A stretch of DNA of 19,954 bases from NCBI GenBank assembly GCA_041653955.1, contig JBAZEH010000027.1, forward strand, positions 1 through 19,954, in the 5' to 3' direction. Of this stretch, positions 1 through 8,282 are shown piece by piece. The translations under genes and the position numbers were made by a program. Each line of letters opens with the position of its first letter. Within the stretch, counting starts at the first letter, position 1. The notes under the pieces are model-generated. The model had not been told where the DNA came from and ran no database searches. It saw only the letters and a list, made by a program, of their open reading frames with translations. This DNA is from UBA1562 sp041653955. Its GTDB lineage: Bacteria; Omnitrophota; Gorgyraeia; Gygaellales; Profunditerraquicolaceae.

Positions 1-1194
1 CCGTTCGTTATCCACAAAAATCACATCTTCCTTGCCTGCAAGCATCCTCTTCAGCGGCTCTATTGGGCACATCGGATACTGGACACAGACAAGCTGTATA
101 CCCTTTCTGTCCAGGGTATCTTTTATTTGCTGATAATTTCTTTTGGTCATAGTTTTATAATACTGATTCTCCAGTTTATCCGCCGCCCCAGAATACCGTT
201 CTGCTAATTCCGGCTCACCTAATTTTTCATAACAATAGGCCAAACCTCTATATGCCCTAGAAGTCCTGGGATTAATTTCTATTGATTTTTTAAAAACGTC
301 TATAGCTTTTGCATATTCTTTTTTATTATATTGATAGATTGAGCCTACCTCAAAATATGCCTCTGCGTTGTTTTGGTCGATTTCTATGCTTTTCATAAAC
401 ATATCTATGGATTTATCAAAATCTTCCGCATGTTTGTAACACCACCCTAACACGAAATAGGCATAGGGATTTCTTGGATTAATCTCTAGGGCTATCCTGC
501 ATTTTTCCCGCGACTCAATAAACCTTTTCTTGCTTCTGTAAAACCACGCGAGACGAACATATGCATTATCGTTACGGTCATCCATCTCTATAGCCTTCAG
601 ATACATCTCTTCCGCCCGGCTGTTATCTCCCTTGGTCTCATAAATTCCCGCGATATTCAAATAGACCTTATCAGGATTTAAGGATAATTCCGCGGCTTTA
701 TGCACCATTACAGTTCTCTTCTTTTTATCTTCCAAATTATGCCATAAGATTCTTGCCAATCTATACGTCTTAAGCGGAATTTTTTCCGAAACCGGTATAT
801 TGCCGTAAGGCAAAAGTTTTTTATCGTCATTAAATCCTGTCATCACGATTACCATATTCGGGCTATACCGATCCGTATCCTCGTCTAATCTTGCGGTTAT
901 AAACTCGGATGTAGTTCCCACATTAGCCCTGTCTATCACGGAAAACTTTATTCCCGGCACCCTGGCGTTTAATATCTCTTCAAGCAGATGCGGATACTGG
1001 CCTGCTGTCATAGAATCGCCCATGCAAAGGATGCGGCAATCGCCCCGCCGCATTATAGAAACCGTGTTTCTGCGCTCCTGCAGATATGTGAATGCGGCCC
1101 CTCCTATGCGCAGCATTATTTCAAACAATACCATAGAAAAGAATACCCCCAACACTGCCATAATCGCCTTTTGTTTAAACGGGCTTTTTTTCAT
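1..1194 (-). CDS. SGNH/GDSL-type hydrolase with TPR repeats inserted in the catalytic fold (partial, runs off left edge)
   Basis: The start ATG is at 1194 and the frame is open to base 1, giving 398 residues with no stop; the C-terminus lies outside the window. An N-terminal membrane segment (about residues 9-27) suggests it is anchored with its domain outside the cytoplasm. SGNH block I is seen as GDSMTAG (59-65), and a block III-like GFND is at 120-123. Then come at least four 34-residue TPR units (about 175-208, 209-242, 243-276, 277-310) plus a capping helix. After the TPRs the chain returns to an alpha/beta hydrolase pattern (LVCVQYP, then DVIFVDN), as expected just before the missing catalytic Asp-His block. 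The TPRs thus appear to be inserted inside the hydrolase domain. SGNH enzymes in envelope loci commonly remove or transfer acyl groups on glycans; the substrate here is unknown. The gene overlaps the preceding YfhO-like gene by 4 bases (ATGA), so the two are probably translationally coupled. Confidence 0.85.
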   Translation of the reverse strand, partial: MKKSPFKQKAIMAVLGVFFSMVLFEIMLRIGGAAFTYLQERRNTVSIMRRGDCRILCMGDSMTAGQYPHLLEEILNARVPGIKFSVIDRANVGTTSEFITARLDEDTDRYSPNMVIVMTGFNDDKKLLPYGNIPVSEKIPLKTYRLARILWHNLEDKKKRTVMVHKAAELSLNPDKVYLNIAGIYETKGDNSRAEEMYLKAIEMDDRNDNAYVRLAWFYRSKKRFIESREKCRIALEINPRNPYAYFVLGWCYKHAEDFDKSIDMFMKSIEIDQNNAEAYFEVGSIYQYNKKEYAKAIDVFKKSIEINPRTSRAYRGLAYCYEKLGEPELAERYSGAADKLENQYYKTMTKRNYQQIKDTLDRKGIQLVCVQYPMCPIEPLKRMLAGKEDVIFVDNER

Positions 1195-4019
1195 CCGTTT
1201 TTTCTCCCTTTGGCTGGGCTTGGCATCAGGATGAATAGGAAGACAACAAATAATGCCATAAAAGACAGCGCGATGCATACATAGAATACTTTTGGAAAAT
1301 AGGTAAACCTTACCTTATTTACTCCGGGTTTTAGAAACACGCCTCGGAAACACAGGTCCGCGGGAACGATCATTTCTTTTTTCCCATTGACCGTTACCGT
1401 CCAATCAGGATGATATGTATCGGTCAATATCAGTAAGCCTGGCGCTTCGGCCTCTGTTTCTATGAGAATCGAGTGAGGCGTATACTCTTTTATTTCGACA
1501 TTGGATGAAGAAGAGGCAAGATGATTACCAGCAACAGAAAGGCAGGTGCCGGTATCTTCGACTACAGCCCTGGAAGCAAGAAAAGACGCGTTAGACAACA
1601 TCCATGCCAAAGCGCTCTCCGGATCCCGGGCTATAGACCAATTATAGACCAGGAAAGCCCTCGGCATAACAGATAAATTGCGGTAATTCTTGAAATCCCC
1701 GTCATAAACCAGCCGCGTATATGGTATATCTTCATAGTCAGGAGAAAGATAATTACTGACGCCTGCCAGGCTGTAAAAAAGATGGCGTTCCCGCAGGTGT
1801 TCGGATATGCCCTTGCCGGTATAAGGGTCTATTATGCCCGTAAACCAAAGGCTCTTGTATTTTCCTTGCGGCCTTGCCGAAAGGCAATAATCCTGGAATA
1901 GCTGAAATCTCCTGATGGAAATAGGCACTATTGACCTTACATCCTGCAACTCGCCAACAACTGCCAGGTTAGGATAGGCCAAGCCTTTGATCGCCATTAT
2001 GCGCGACAGGCTCCCTGCCTTATGACCCGTATCAGCACACATAAATAAATCCTTGCCCCGTCTGGGGAGATACCCGCTGCCTATCGCGCCCACGATAAGC
2101 ATGCCCATGAAAAACGATCCTACTAAGAATCTGCCCTTCCGTTCAAATAACCCGTTGTCATAGGGCATGGCGCACAGGATTACCGCCGATAACGCGGATA
2201 AATGCACCACAAACCGTAGCGATCTCCCCAATTCTCCGTATCCGAGCGTTACGTGAAAAGACATCTCGATCGCGATTACGGCCAGGGCTAACAACGCTGC
2301 CCCCGGCCTATTGGCATCCTTCTTCCGCAATACCGCGGAGAGCGCAAAAACCACGGCCAATCCCACAAATAAAGACTCCAGCATGCCCTGCCACATTGAA
2401 AATAAAACCAACTTGTCTTTGATCACAAAGATATTCTTGGTGTGGTATTCAACACCAGGAAAGCTGATATGTTGAAGTTGCCCCTGAAAATTAACGACGC
2501 ATACAACCACTGCCAATGAAAGCGCTACAAATAAGATGCCGAAACCAAAACGCTTGGCGCACTTTAATAAAATAACCATTCCTGCCGCCACAAACAGAGC
2601 CCTGATGACAGCCAGGGCCGAGAAACAGCAGGCCTGTTCGCATGCTACAGGCTTAGCTACTATAAGCAGTAACAAGGGGTTGATGAGGACCCCCAGCGAT
2701 ATAGCCAAAAAACCGCTTAGGAGCAATAAGTACCATCCGCGCAAACCTCTATCCCGCGCAGATGCCTTAACCTTATGAGATGTTAATATAGCTCCCTCAA
2801 AACCTAATGCGGCGCATATAGCTAAAGACAGGTTCCACGCAGGCCCTGCCCAACGCGGGGTCCAGACTTGATCAAAAAGCGGCAATCTGCCTATCCAGCT
2901 GACAAGAGGAAAACCTGTGTTCTTCAATAAGATAACTGCGGAGAAGAACAAAAAGAACAGATAATCTTTCCTGCGTTCCCATTTCTTTCCGAAGCTGGTA
3001 AGAATGATAAAAACCCCGGAAACCCCGATATACCCTCCCAAAGAATCCCATCCTGCGTTCGTAGTAAAACTGGTCACTACCGAACGCCACCTTAACATCT
3101 CAGGGAGAAACGCAGCTACATAATTTACTGCCGGCGTAGGAGTCTCTATACCCATGCTGCCCCCTGGAGTATGAAGCGTATAATATTCCCTGATATTCAT
3201 TAAAAATGGCACGAAGAACGGAGAAGATATTAAAAGCGCCACCGCTAATGAAACGGCGAAAAGTATACTCTTGTTTACGGAAACGGCCATCCTTTCTTTA
3301 CCTGTGACTATCTTAAAAGAAAAAAAGGCTACGGATAACACGATCCCGTAAAAAGATACTTCCGGCTGCCCCCCGAGCATCATAAAAGATGCCGCAAGGC
3401 TGTTCAGGGCCGCCGAACGGATCCCCCGGTAACGGTTTATAAGCTCCGGGCCCAAGAGAACATATGGCATCATCATCGCTATATTGCTCATCTCGGTAAG
3501 TGGCAGGAATACTGTCATCGCCCCCGAGAAAACATATATTATCCCACCGTATAAGGAAGTATAAAACCCTGTCCCAAGCAATTTTAAAAACATGAACACG
3601 CCGGCTGCGGCAATAAACAGGCGCCCGAGCATAAAGAAATCCCTCCACGACCAGGGCGAAATATCCTGTATTAACTGATACGGGAATAAAGATCTATTGC
3701 TGAATTGGTCTATGATAACGGTACCGCAGCCGATAAAGGGATTCCACAAAGGGAAAACTCCTTTTCTGATCTGCCTTCCAATAAACAGGTCCATCGGGTC
3801 CTCGGAAGCCGCCGGATGCGCAATATCTACATTCATAGTATTAGGATATTCTCTGGGCATAACATAGCTCTCTGCCGGAGGAGAATCATTAAACCAGGGG
3901 AAACGCGCAGACGCCGATATGGTCTTTCCGAAGAATACAACCGGAGAATACACCGCACAGATCAGGACAAAATAAATGACCCCAGCCTTGAAATAATCTG
4001 TCTTCAAGAAACCGGACAT
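1191..4019 (-). CDS. YfhO-family polytopic membrane protein (GT-C-like)
   Basis: This is a 942-residue protein with a first membrane segment near 12-30, a long extracytoplasmic loop, many further hydrophobic segments, a beta-rich C-terminal domain and a last membrane segment near 908-932. The first loop carries acidic residues (NVD about 63-65, ED 73-74) and the FPLWNPF...G motif (89-95) typical of YfhO-family proteins. The C-terminal stretch with TDTYHPDWTVTVNGK and GVFLKPG is the usual family ending, normally followed by the final helix, as here. YfhO proteins are thought to be GT-C-fold glycosyltransferases that use polyprenyl-phosphate sugars on the outer face of the membrane (family knowledge); the acceptor is unknown. 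It starts 5 bases after the previous gene's stop, and a strong AAGGAGGG lies at 4032-4039, about 12 bases before the ATG. It overlaps the following SGNH gene by 4 bases. Family call confident, exact activity not. Confidence 0.88.
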   Translation of the reverse strand: MSGFLKTDYFKAGVIYFVLICAVYSPVVFFGKTISASARFPWFNDSPPAESYVMPREYPNTMNVDIAHPAASEDPMDLFIGRQIRKGVFPLWNPFIGCGTVIIDQFSNRSLFPYQLIQDISPWSWRDFFMLGRLFIAAAGVFMFLKLLGTGFYTSLYGGIIYVFSGAMTVFLPLTEMSNIAMMMPYVLLGPELINRYRGIRSAALNSLAASFMMLGGQPEVSFYGIVLSVAFFSFKIVTGKERMAVSVNKSILFAVSLAVALLISSPFFVPFLMNIREYYTLHTPGGSMGIETPTPAVNYVAAFLPEMLRWRSVVTSFTTNAGWDSLGGYIGVSGVFIILTSFGKKWERRKDYLFFLFFSAVILLKNTGFPLVSWIGRLPLFDQVWTPRWAGPAWNLSLAICAALGFEGAILTSHKVKASARDRGLRGWYLLLLSGFLAISLGVLINPLLLLIVAKPVACEQACCFSALAVIRALFVAAGMVILLKCAKRFGFGILFVALSLAVVVCVVNFQGQLQHISFPGVEYHTKNIFVIKDKLVLFSMWQGMLESLFVGLAVVFALSAVLRKKDANRPGAALLALAVIAIEMSFHVTLGYGELGRSLRFVVHLSALSAVILCAMPYDNGLFERKGRFLVGSFFMGMLIVGAIGSGYLPRRGKDLFMCADTGHKAGSLSRIMAIKGLAYPNLAVVGELQDVRSIVPISIRRFQLFQDYCLSARPQGKYKSLWFTGIIDPYTGKGISEHLRERHLFYSLAGVSNYLSPDYEDIPYTRLVYDGDFKNYRNLSVMPRAFLVYNWSIARDPESALAWMLSNASFLASRAVVEDTGTCLSVAGNHLASSSSNVEIKEYTPHSILIETEAEAPGLLILTDTYHPDWTVTVNGKKEMIVPADLCFRGVFLKPGVNKVRFTYFPKVFYVCIALSFMALFVVFLFILMPSPAKGRKNG

Positions 4020-4024
4020 AGTAA

Positions 4025-5569
4025 TTACTGGCCCTCCTTGCGCTCTAAGCGGTAAATGGCGTAATCCTTACCGCTTTCTACCAGCGGAAAATATCCGGCC
4101 AACCTATCCTTATTCCAACCGAACATAGATACAGACAAAAAGAACTCCGGAAAAGGAGCATTAAGCTTATCGGTCCTTAAGAAGAAATTATATTTGCCTT
4201 CCAGGAGGTCATTAAATTGCTCTTCATATCCGCAAAAAGCAGCGGGGGCTTTAGTATAATATTCGACTAACGACGGAATGGCATTGGTGCAAAAAACCCT
4301 TCCCCTATATTTATCCAATGCCTCTATGCCCGGGAAGCGTTCCGGGGGGACGAAATTAATAATGCGGGACACGGCAATAAAACAAATAACGGCCGCTAAA
4401 CACAAGGCCTTTACCGGTATACGCGCCACATTTTTCCATAAGCCGATCAATACGCAACTCCACAGCAGGCCGGAAAAAGGAGAAAAAAGCAGCATTGTCG
4501 ATCCGTGAAGGTGCGCGGATGTATGTTGCGGGAACAGCAAAAACCAGGATACGCCCATAAAAAAGAAAACCAGGATCAAGGGGTATACCTTTAATATCTC
4601 TCTTTTTGGCAATAACCAATTGCGGGAACGCGGGACAAAAAGCGCAATTATAAATAAGCTCCAGCCATATCCGTAGAGGCCCTCCAGTTTTAAATAGAGG
4701 CTTTGCAGAAAATGCCTCGGGATCACGGCCTCTGTATCCCACATTATAACAGGGGCATACCGGTACATCTCCATAATGGGTGTCTTTATCCCGACGCTGC
4801 GATGGAGCAGGATCTCTATCAGGTCCCTGGACCAGATATGATAACCCACCGCCCAGATTACCAATAGATTACGCAAACAGAAAGCAGCTAAAGGGGCAAT
4901 AAGGAAAATGGCTACCTTTCGTGCAGAGATACGTTCGATCCTGAAAATAGCCAATCCTAATACAAAGATCGCTATCTGAGGCACCAGTTCGTAATTGCTG
5001 AAAGCTACCAAAAAGAAAGCCACCCAGGCAACCCGAAAAGATAACAATGATCTCTTTCGTATATGCCGCATAAGAGAATAAAAGGCCAGGTAAACGAGCA
5101 TCCACTGGTAACTGGAGAAAAGATTATCCCCCCAGGATAAAATGAACGGGTTACTGCCATTAATGATCAGGGCCCCGAGCGCGACGGTTTGTCCCGCAAG
5201 TAACCGCAGCGCCGCATAAAAAAAAGCTAAACCCAACAGGGTCCATGCTATGCAGACCAACCGCTGCCTTTCAATGCGCTCTAAGCCGAGTTTCTGGTAG
5301 AACCCGTTGATCATTTCGGAAAGAGGGCCGTTATGTGTATAGTAAAAAGGATGGTATTCTTCCGGCCCTACCGCATAATCGGCGGTAAAACGTAACTTCC
5401 AAAACCCCAATTCCTTGAAATTAGACCCAGGGATCAATTGATTGGCATCCAAAAAAGAATCCCCGGAATAAAGTACCCGGAATCCGGGATTATACCGCCA
5501 AGAACAAAGCAGAATTATCCCTATTATAAGAATAGTTGCCCCTGCTAATACATCAATCCTCTTAGACAT
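4025..5569 (-). CDS. Polytopic GT-C-like (GT39-type) membrane glycosyltransferase candidate
   Basis: With the ATG at 5569 this is 514 residues, beginning MSKRIDVLAG and leading directly into a membrane segment (about 7-24). A longer version starts at a TTG (5590), but that lies inside the previous gene's end and would add seven polar residues before the helix; the ATG, 7 bases after that gene's stop, is preferred. The first outer loop holds GDSFLD (about 36-41) and YYTHNGPL (76-83). The latter resembles the acidic-plus-HxxPL pattern of GT39-like enzymes that transfer sugars from polyprenyl phosphate. Roughly nine to ten hydrophobic segments follow. A soluble C-terminal region (about 430-514) contains FCTNAIPSLVEYY and ends in charged residues. 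It sits between two other large membrane proteins in the same operon, which supports a role in envelope glycan assembly. The exact family is uncertain, and a function other than transfer cannot be excluded. Confidence 0.75.
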   Translation of the reverse strand: MSKRIDVLAGATILIIGIILLCSWRYNPGFRVLYSGDSFLDANQLIPGSNFKELGFWKLRFTADYAVGPEEYHPFYYTHNGPLSEMINGFYQKLGLERIERQRLVCIAWTLLGLAFFYAALRLLAGQTVALGALIINGSNPFILSWGDNLFSSYQWMLVYLAFYSLMRHIRKRSLLSFRVAWVAFFLVAFSNYELVPQIAIFVLGLAIFRIERISARKVAIFLIAPLAAFCLRNLLVIWAVGYHIWSRDLIEILLHRSVGIKTPIMEMYRYAPVIMWDTEAVIPRHFLQSLYLKLEGLYGYGWSLFIIALFVPRSRNWLLPKREILKVYPLILVFFFMGVSWFLLFPQHTSAHLHGSTMLLFSPFSGLLWSCVLIGLWKNVARIPVKALCLAAVICFIAVSRIINFVPPERFPGIEALDKYRGRVFCTNAIPSLVEYYTKAPAAFCGYEEQFNDLLEGKYNFFLRTDKLNAPFPEFFLSVSMFGWNKDRLAGYFPLVESGKDYAIYRLERKEGQ

Positions 5570-5576
5570 TTTTAAG

Positions 5577-8243
5577 CTACCTAGGCTCAATGGCCTGCTC
5601 TATTCTCTTGTCTTGTCCGCCTATCGCATGATACGCATTATCCAGGCTAGAGAAGACTTCGTCTGTTTTGAGTCCGGCTTTGATGGCCTTCTGCAAGCAC
5701 TCTATTTTTCTGTTAAAATCGCCTACCGTACCGTATGTTTCGGCAAGGTTACGGTAGGCATGGGCGGCATTAGGGTTAAACTCTACGGCCTTTCTGAAAG
5801 AATCTATTGCCTTGTCGTAATCGCCTATCGCGTTATATGCATTGCCCATACTGAAAAATACATCGTCTGTTTTAAGGCCGGCCCTAATCGTCTTCTGCAG
5901 GCACTCCATCTGGCTCTTAAAATCGCCTATGGCGCCGTATGCTTCGGCAAGGTTGCGGTAGGCATAGGCGGCATTAGGGTCAAACTCTACGGCCTTTCTG
6001 AAAGAATCTATTGCCTTGCCGTAGTCACCTGTTCTGTGATACGCGCTGCCTAAACCCATATAAGCTCCGGCAGAATCTGGCCGAAGCCGGATAGCCCCGT
6101 TAAAGTATTCTTTCGCCTTTCCATAATCCCCCTGCTCGGCGTACATATACCCCAGGCTAAGGTACGCGTCCGCAAAGTTAGGCCTAGCCTGGATAACCTT
6201 ACGGTAATATCCTGCCGCTTCATCGTATCTGCTGTTCTTGCGGTATATGTCGGCTAAACGCAAAAGGGCAGTAACAAAATCGGGGTTATTCCGGAGCGCC
6301 TTCTTAAAGGTATATATTGCATTCTCGTAGTCCCCTGAAATAGCATATAGATCACCCAGGCTTATATAAATATCCGTGTCGTACGGATAAAGCTTCGTAA
6401 CCTTCTCGTAACACTCTATTGCTTTCTTATATTTGCCTTCGGTATAATAGTTGTCAGCCAGAACTGAGTACTCCTTAGTAGGAAGAGGAAAATGGACATA
6501 AGAGCGGTTTCTCTTATCAAATAATTCCTTCCTGCACTCTCCTATATAAGTTACCATGTCATTGTTTCCCTTAAGCGCGTAATACCCCTCCATATCGACT
6601 AAATCTCCCAGAAACTCCTCTTCCTCCATTCCGGTCATTTTAAAGGCCGATACTTCTGTTGTTCTTGAAGCCTCAAAAAAACCTTCTTTCTTGAGTTTCT
6701 CTGCGTTATCTTTGTTATTTTTAAGGTTAAGCGCGGTAACAAAGCAATAAGCTATGCTCAAATAGATGGTAAGCAGGGAAAAGAATCGCAGATATCTGGA
6801 TGCTGCTTTATGGTCGCTACGCCAAAACGAGGATATATGCGGCTGCCCAAACTTCTCTGCCACCCAATATGCCGCAGCCAAGATGACCGCCACCAAGGGA
6901 AGGCACGCCTTCAGTTTCAAAACTATGTTGTTGGCATTGAGTAACGGATACAGCGCGTATCTCAAAGAACCTATCCTTGCCGCGATACCTGGCGCGCCGG
7001 TAATATAACTCCAGTCTAAACCAGCCATGTGCTCGGAAACGATCAACAAGTTCCACAGAATAAAGAAAACGGATGCCGCAAGGATAGCTCTCTTCACATA
7101 TTTCATCTGGTGCCCGTAAGCGCGCGCATATAATACCACTAAGACAGGGACTTCAGATATAAACACCCTCATGCTTAATCCTGACCCTGCCGGGCTGAAT
7201 ATCCTGCCCACAAGAAATAGCTTCAGTATCACGTATGACGACAATATCAACAAAAACAGGTCCTGCGCCCCCCTATCCTTATCGGGAGATCTCATATTTT
7301 TCAATACCCCGAAAACAACAAGCGCGAATCCTAACAAGCATATGTAAAAAACCGGCGAGGTATAGATTATGCCGCGATAGGGGTTGAAAAGCCCGTTAAA
7401 GCAATAACCGGGATGGAACCGCGCTGAAACGAAATAAATCACTTCTTCCAAATGCACCGTTCCATATTTAAGATAAGCGTTGACTCCCCTCATGAATAAG
7501 ATCGGTAGGAAACCAATGAGGAAATATGCCGCGCCCTTCCAGCTTGTTCTTTTTGACAAAAAGAGAGCGATGAAAAACGGGACAATAAAGAACAACTGGA
7601 ACCATAGCTCTGATTTAAGAGTTACACAAAAAGAAAAGAATGCCCCGTACAGAAACCAGTGGATCTTCTTAAAGTTTACGGTGCAGGAACAAAACCAGAC
7701 CGATAATATAGCGAATAAACAAGCAAGTATATTGGCATTCCCCCCCTCAAATAATACGTAGTAGAATAACGGTGTGCCAAGGAATATCGCCGTGAGCGAA
7801 TATGCGGCTGCCCTGGCTGGAGAAAACATCTTCACGAACAAATAGATAAATAATCCTGCCAGAAAAGCAAATGTTACCGTGCTCAACGACATTACGCACT
7901 TGGCAATATTCTCAAAACCATACCCGGTTATGCCTGTCAGCTTAAGCTTGTCGGCCAGAAAGTAAATTAATTTTGCATAAACATAAAAAGGCGCCCACAA
8001 AACTACCCCTCCGTGATTATGAAAGTCGGGCAGATTGTAGGTTTTTGAAACCGTGAATCTGTCGAATTGCGGATATCTTGAATCCAAATGGTTAACGGCG
8101 TTTAAATCTCCGTCATCTACTATGCTTGCGGTATAGGCATAATATACAGGCTGGTCAGGGCCGCGGAAATTTATGTTATAAACTACAAACATATAAATAA
8201 ATATGGACGAAATAACGAGATAGCCGATATATTTCTTACTCAT
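5577..8243 (-). CDS. GT-C-like membrane protein fused to a C-terminal TPR domain
   Basis: This is an 888-residue protein in two parts. Residues 1-505 are polytopic, with about ten or more hydrophobic segments. The first outer loop carries IVDDGDLN (41-48) and HNHGGVVLWAP (75-85), a pattern like GT-C/GT39 enzymes with acidic residues in loop 1. A charged linker (506-590) leads into about eight TPR units (590 to the end), each near 34 residues with the usual W/L-G-Y-A-F-A-P spacing. The last four units are two copies of a 68-residue pair. Because the last membrane helix is near 485-505, TPR location depends on helix parity, which I cannot settle. TPRs usually bind partner proteins, so this protein may organise the other glycosyltransferases. 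An AAGGAG ribosome site lies 7 bases before the ATG. It ends 7 bases before the next GT-C-like gene. Fold call good, enzymatic role inferred. Confidence 0.8.
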   Translation of the reverse strand: MSKKYIGYLVISSIFIYMFVVYNINFRGPDQPVYYAYTASIVDDGDLNAVNHLDSRYPQFDRFTVSKTYNLPDFHNHGGVVLWAPFYVYAKLIYFLADKLKLTGITGYGFENIAKCVMSLSTVTFAFLAGLFIYLFVKMFSPARAAAYSLTAIFLGTPLFYYVLFEGGNANILACLFAILSVWFCSCTVNFKKIHWFLYGAFFSFCVTLKSELWFQLFFIVPFFIALFLSKRTSWKGAAYFLIGFLPILFMRGVNAYLKYGTVHLEEVIYFVSARFHPGYCFNGLFNPYRGIIYTSPVFYICLLGFALVVFGVLKNMRSPDKDRGAQDLFLLILSSYVILKLFLVGRIFSPAGSGLSMRVFISEVPVLVVLYARAYGHQMKYVKRAILAASVFFILWNLLIVSEHMAGLDWSYITGAPGIAARIGSLRYALYPLLNANNIVLKLKACLPLVAVILAAAYWVAEKFGQPHISSFWRSDHKAASRYLRFFSLLTIYLSIAYCFVTALNLKNNKDNAEKLKKEGFFEASRTTEVSAFKMTGMEEEEFLGDLVDMEGYYALKGNNDMVTYIGECRKELFDKRNRSYVHFPLPTKEYSVLADNYYTEGKYKKAIECYEKVTKLYPYDTDIYISLGDLYAISGDYENAIYTFKKALRNNPDFVTALLRLADIYRKNSRYDEAAGYYRKVIQARPNFADAYLSLGYMYAEQGDYGKAKEYFNGAIRLRPDSAGAYMGLGSAYHRTGDYGKAIDSFRKAVEFDPNAAYAYRNLAEAYGAIGDFKSQMECLQKTIRAGLKTDDVFFSMGNAYNAIGDYDKAIDSFRKAVEFNPNAAHAYRNLAETYGTVGDFNRKIECLQKAIKAGLKTDEVFSSLDNAYHAIGGQDKRIEQAIEPR
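5622..6029 (-). repeat. Tandem duplication of a 204-bp unit (two TPRs) inside the GT-C/TPR gene
   Basis: Two adjacent 204-base copies (5826-6029 encoding residues 739-806, and 5622-5825 encoding 807-874) align without gaps. By hand I count about 168 of 204 matching bases. Each unit encodes exactly two 34-residue TPRs, including KAIDSFRKAVEF and AYRNLAE in both. The part encoding GDY-KAIDSFRKAVEF-PNAA is nearly identical between copies, while the other end has diverged more. The length is a whole number of codons and of TPR units, so the frame and the superhelix are kept. This indicates duplication within the gene after the ancestral array formed. Confidence 0.9.
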
Positions 8244-8250
8244 TCAAAGT

Positions 8251-8256
8251 CTCCTT
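8251..8256 (-). promoter_or_regulatory. Ribosome binding site for the GT-C/TPR gene
   Basis: The minus strand reads AAGGAG here, 7 bases upstream of the ATG at 8243. It lies in the 39-base gap after the GT4 gene, the widest gap in the block downstream of 17736. Translation of this gene can therefore initiate independently rather than only by coupling. Confidence 0.75.
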
Positions 8257-8282
8257 TTATATGCCAGCCGCTTCTACCGCAT

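Noticed and set aside
3705..4055. Plus-strand open frame of 116 codons, and similar ones elsewhere (for example 988-1284, 14898-15215, 15958-16260)
   Set aside because: All are antisense to well-supported minus-strand genes, and the low-complexity arginine/serine-rich or shuffled sequences have no family features.
5570..5590. TTG start extending the 514-residue membrane protein by seven residues
   Set aside because: The TTG is inside the previous gene's last codons, without its own ribosome site; the ATG at 5569 lies just before the first membrane segment.
5613..6053. A plus-strand 146-codon open frame with an internal repeat
   Set aside because: It is antisense to the duplicated TPR region; its repeat simply mirrors the 204-bp duplication, and the minus-strand TPR protein is clearly the real product.
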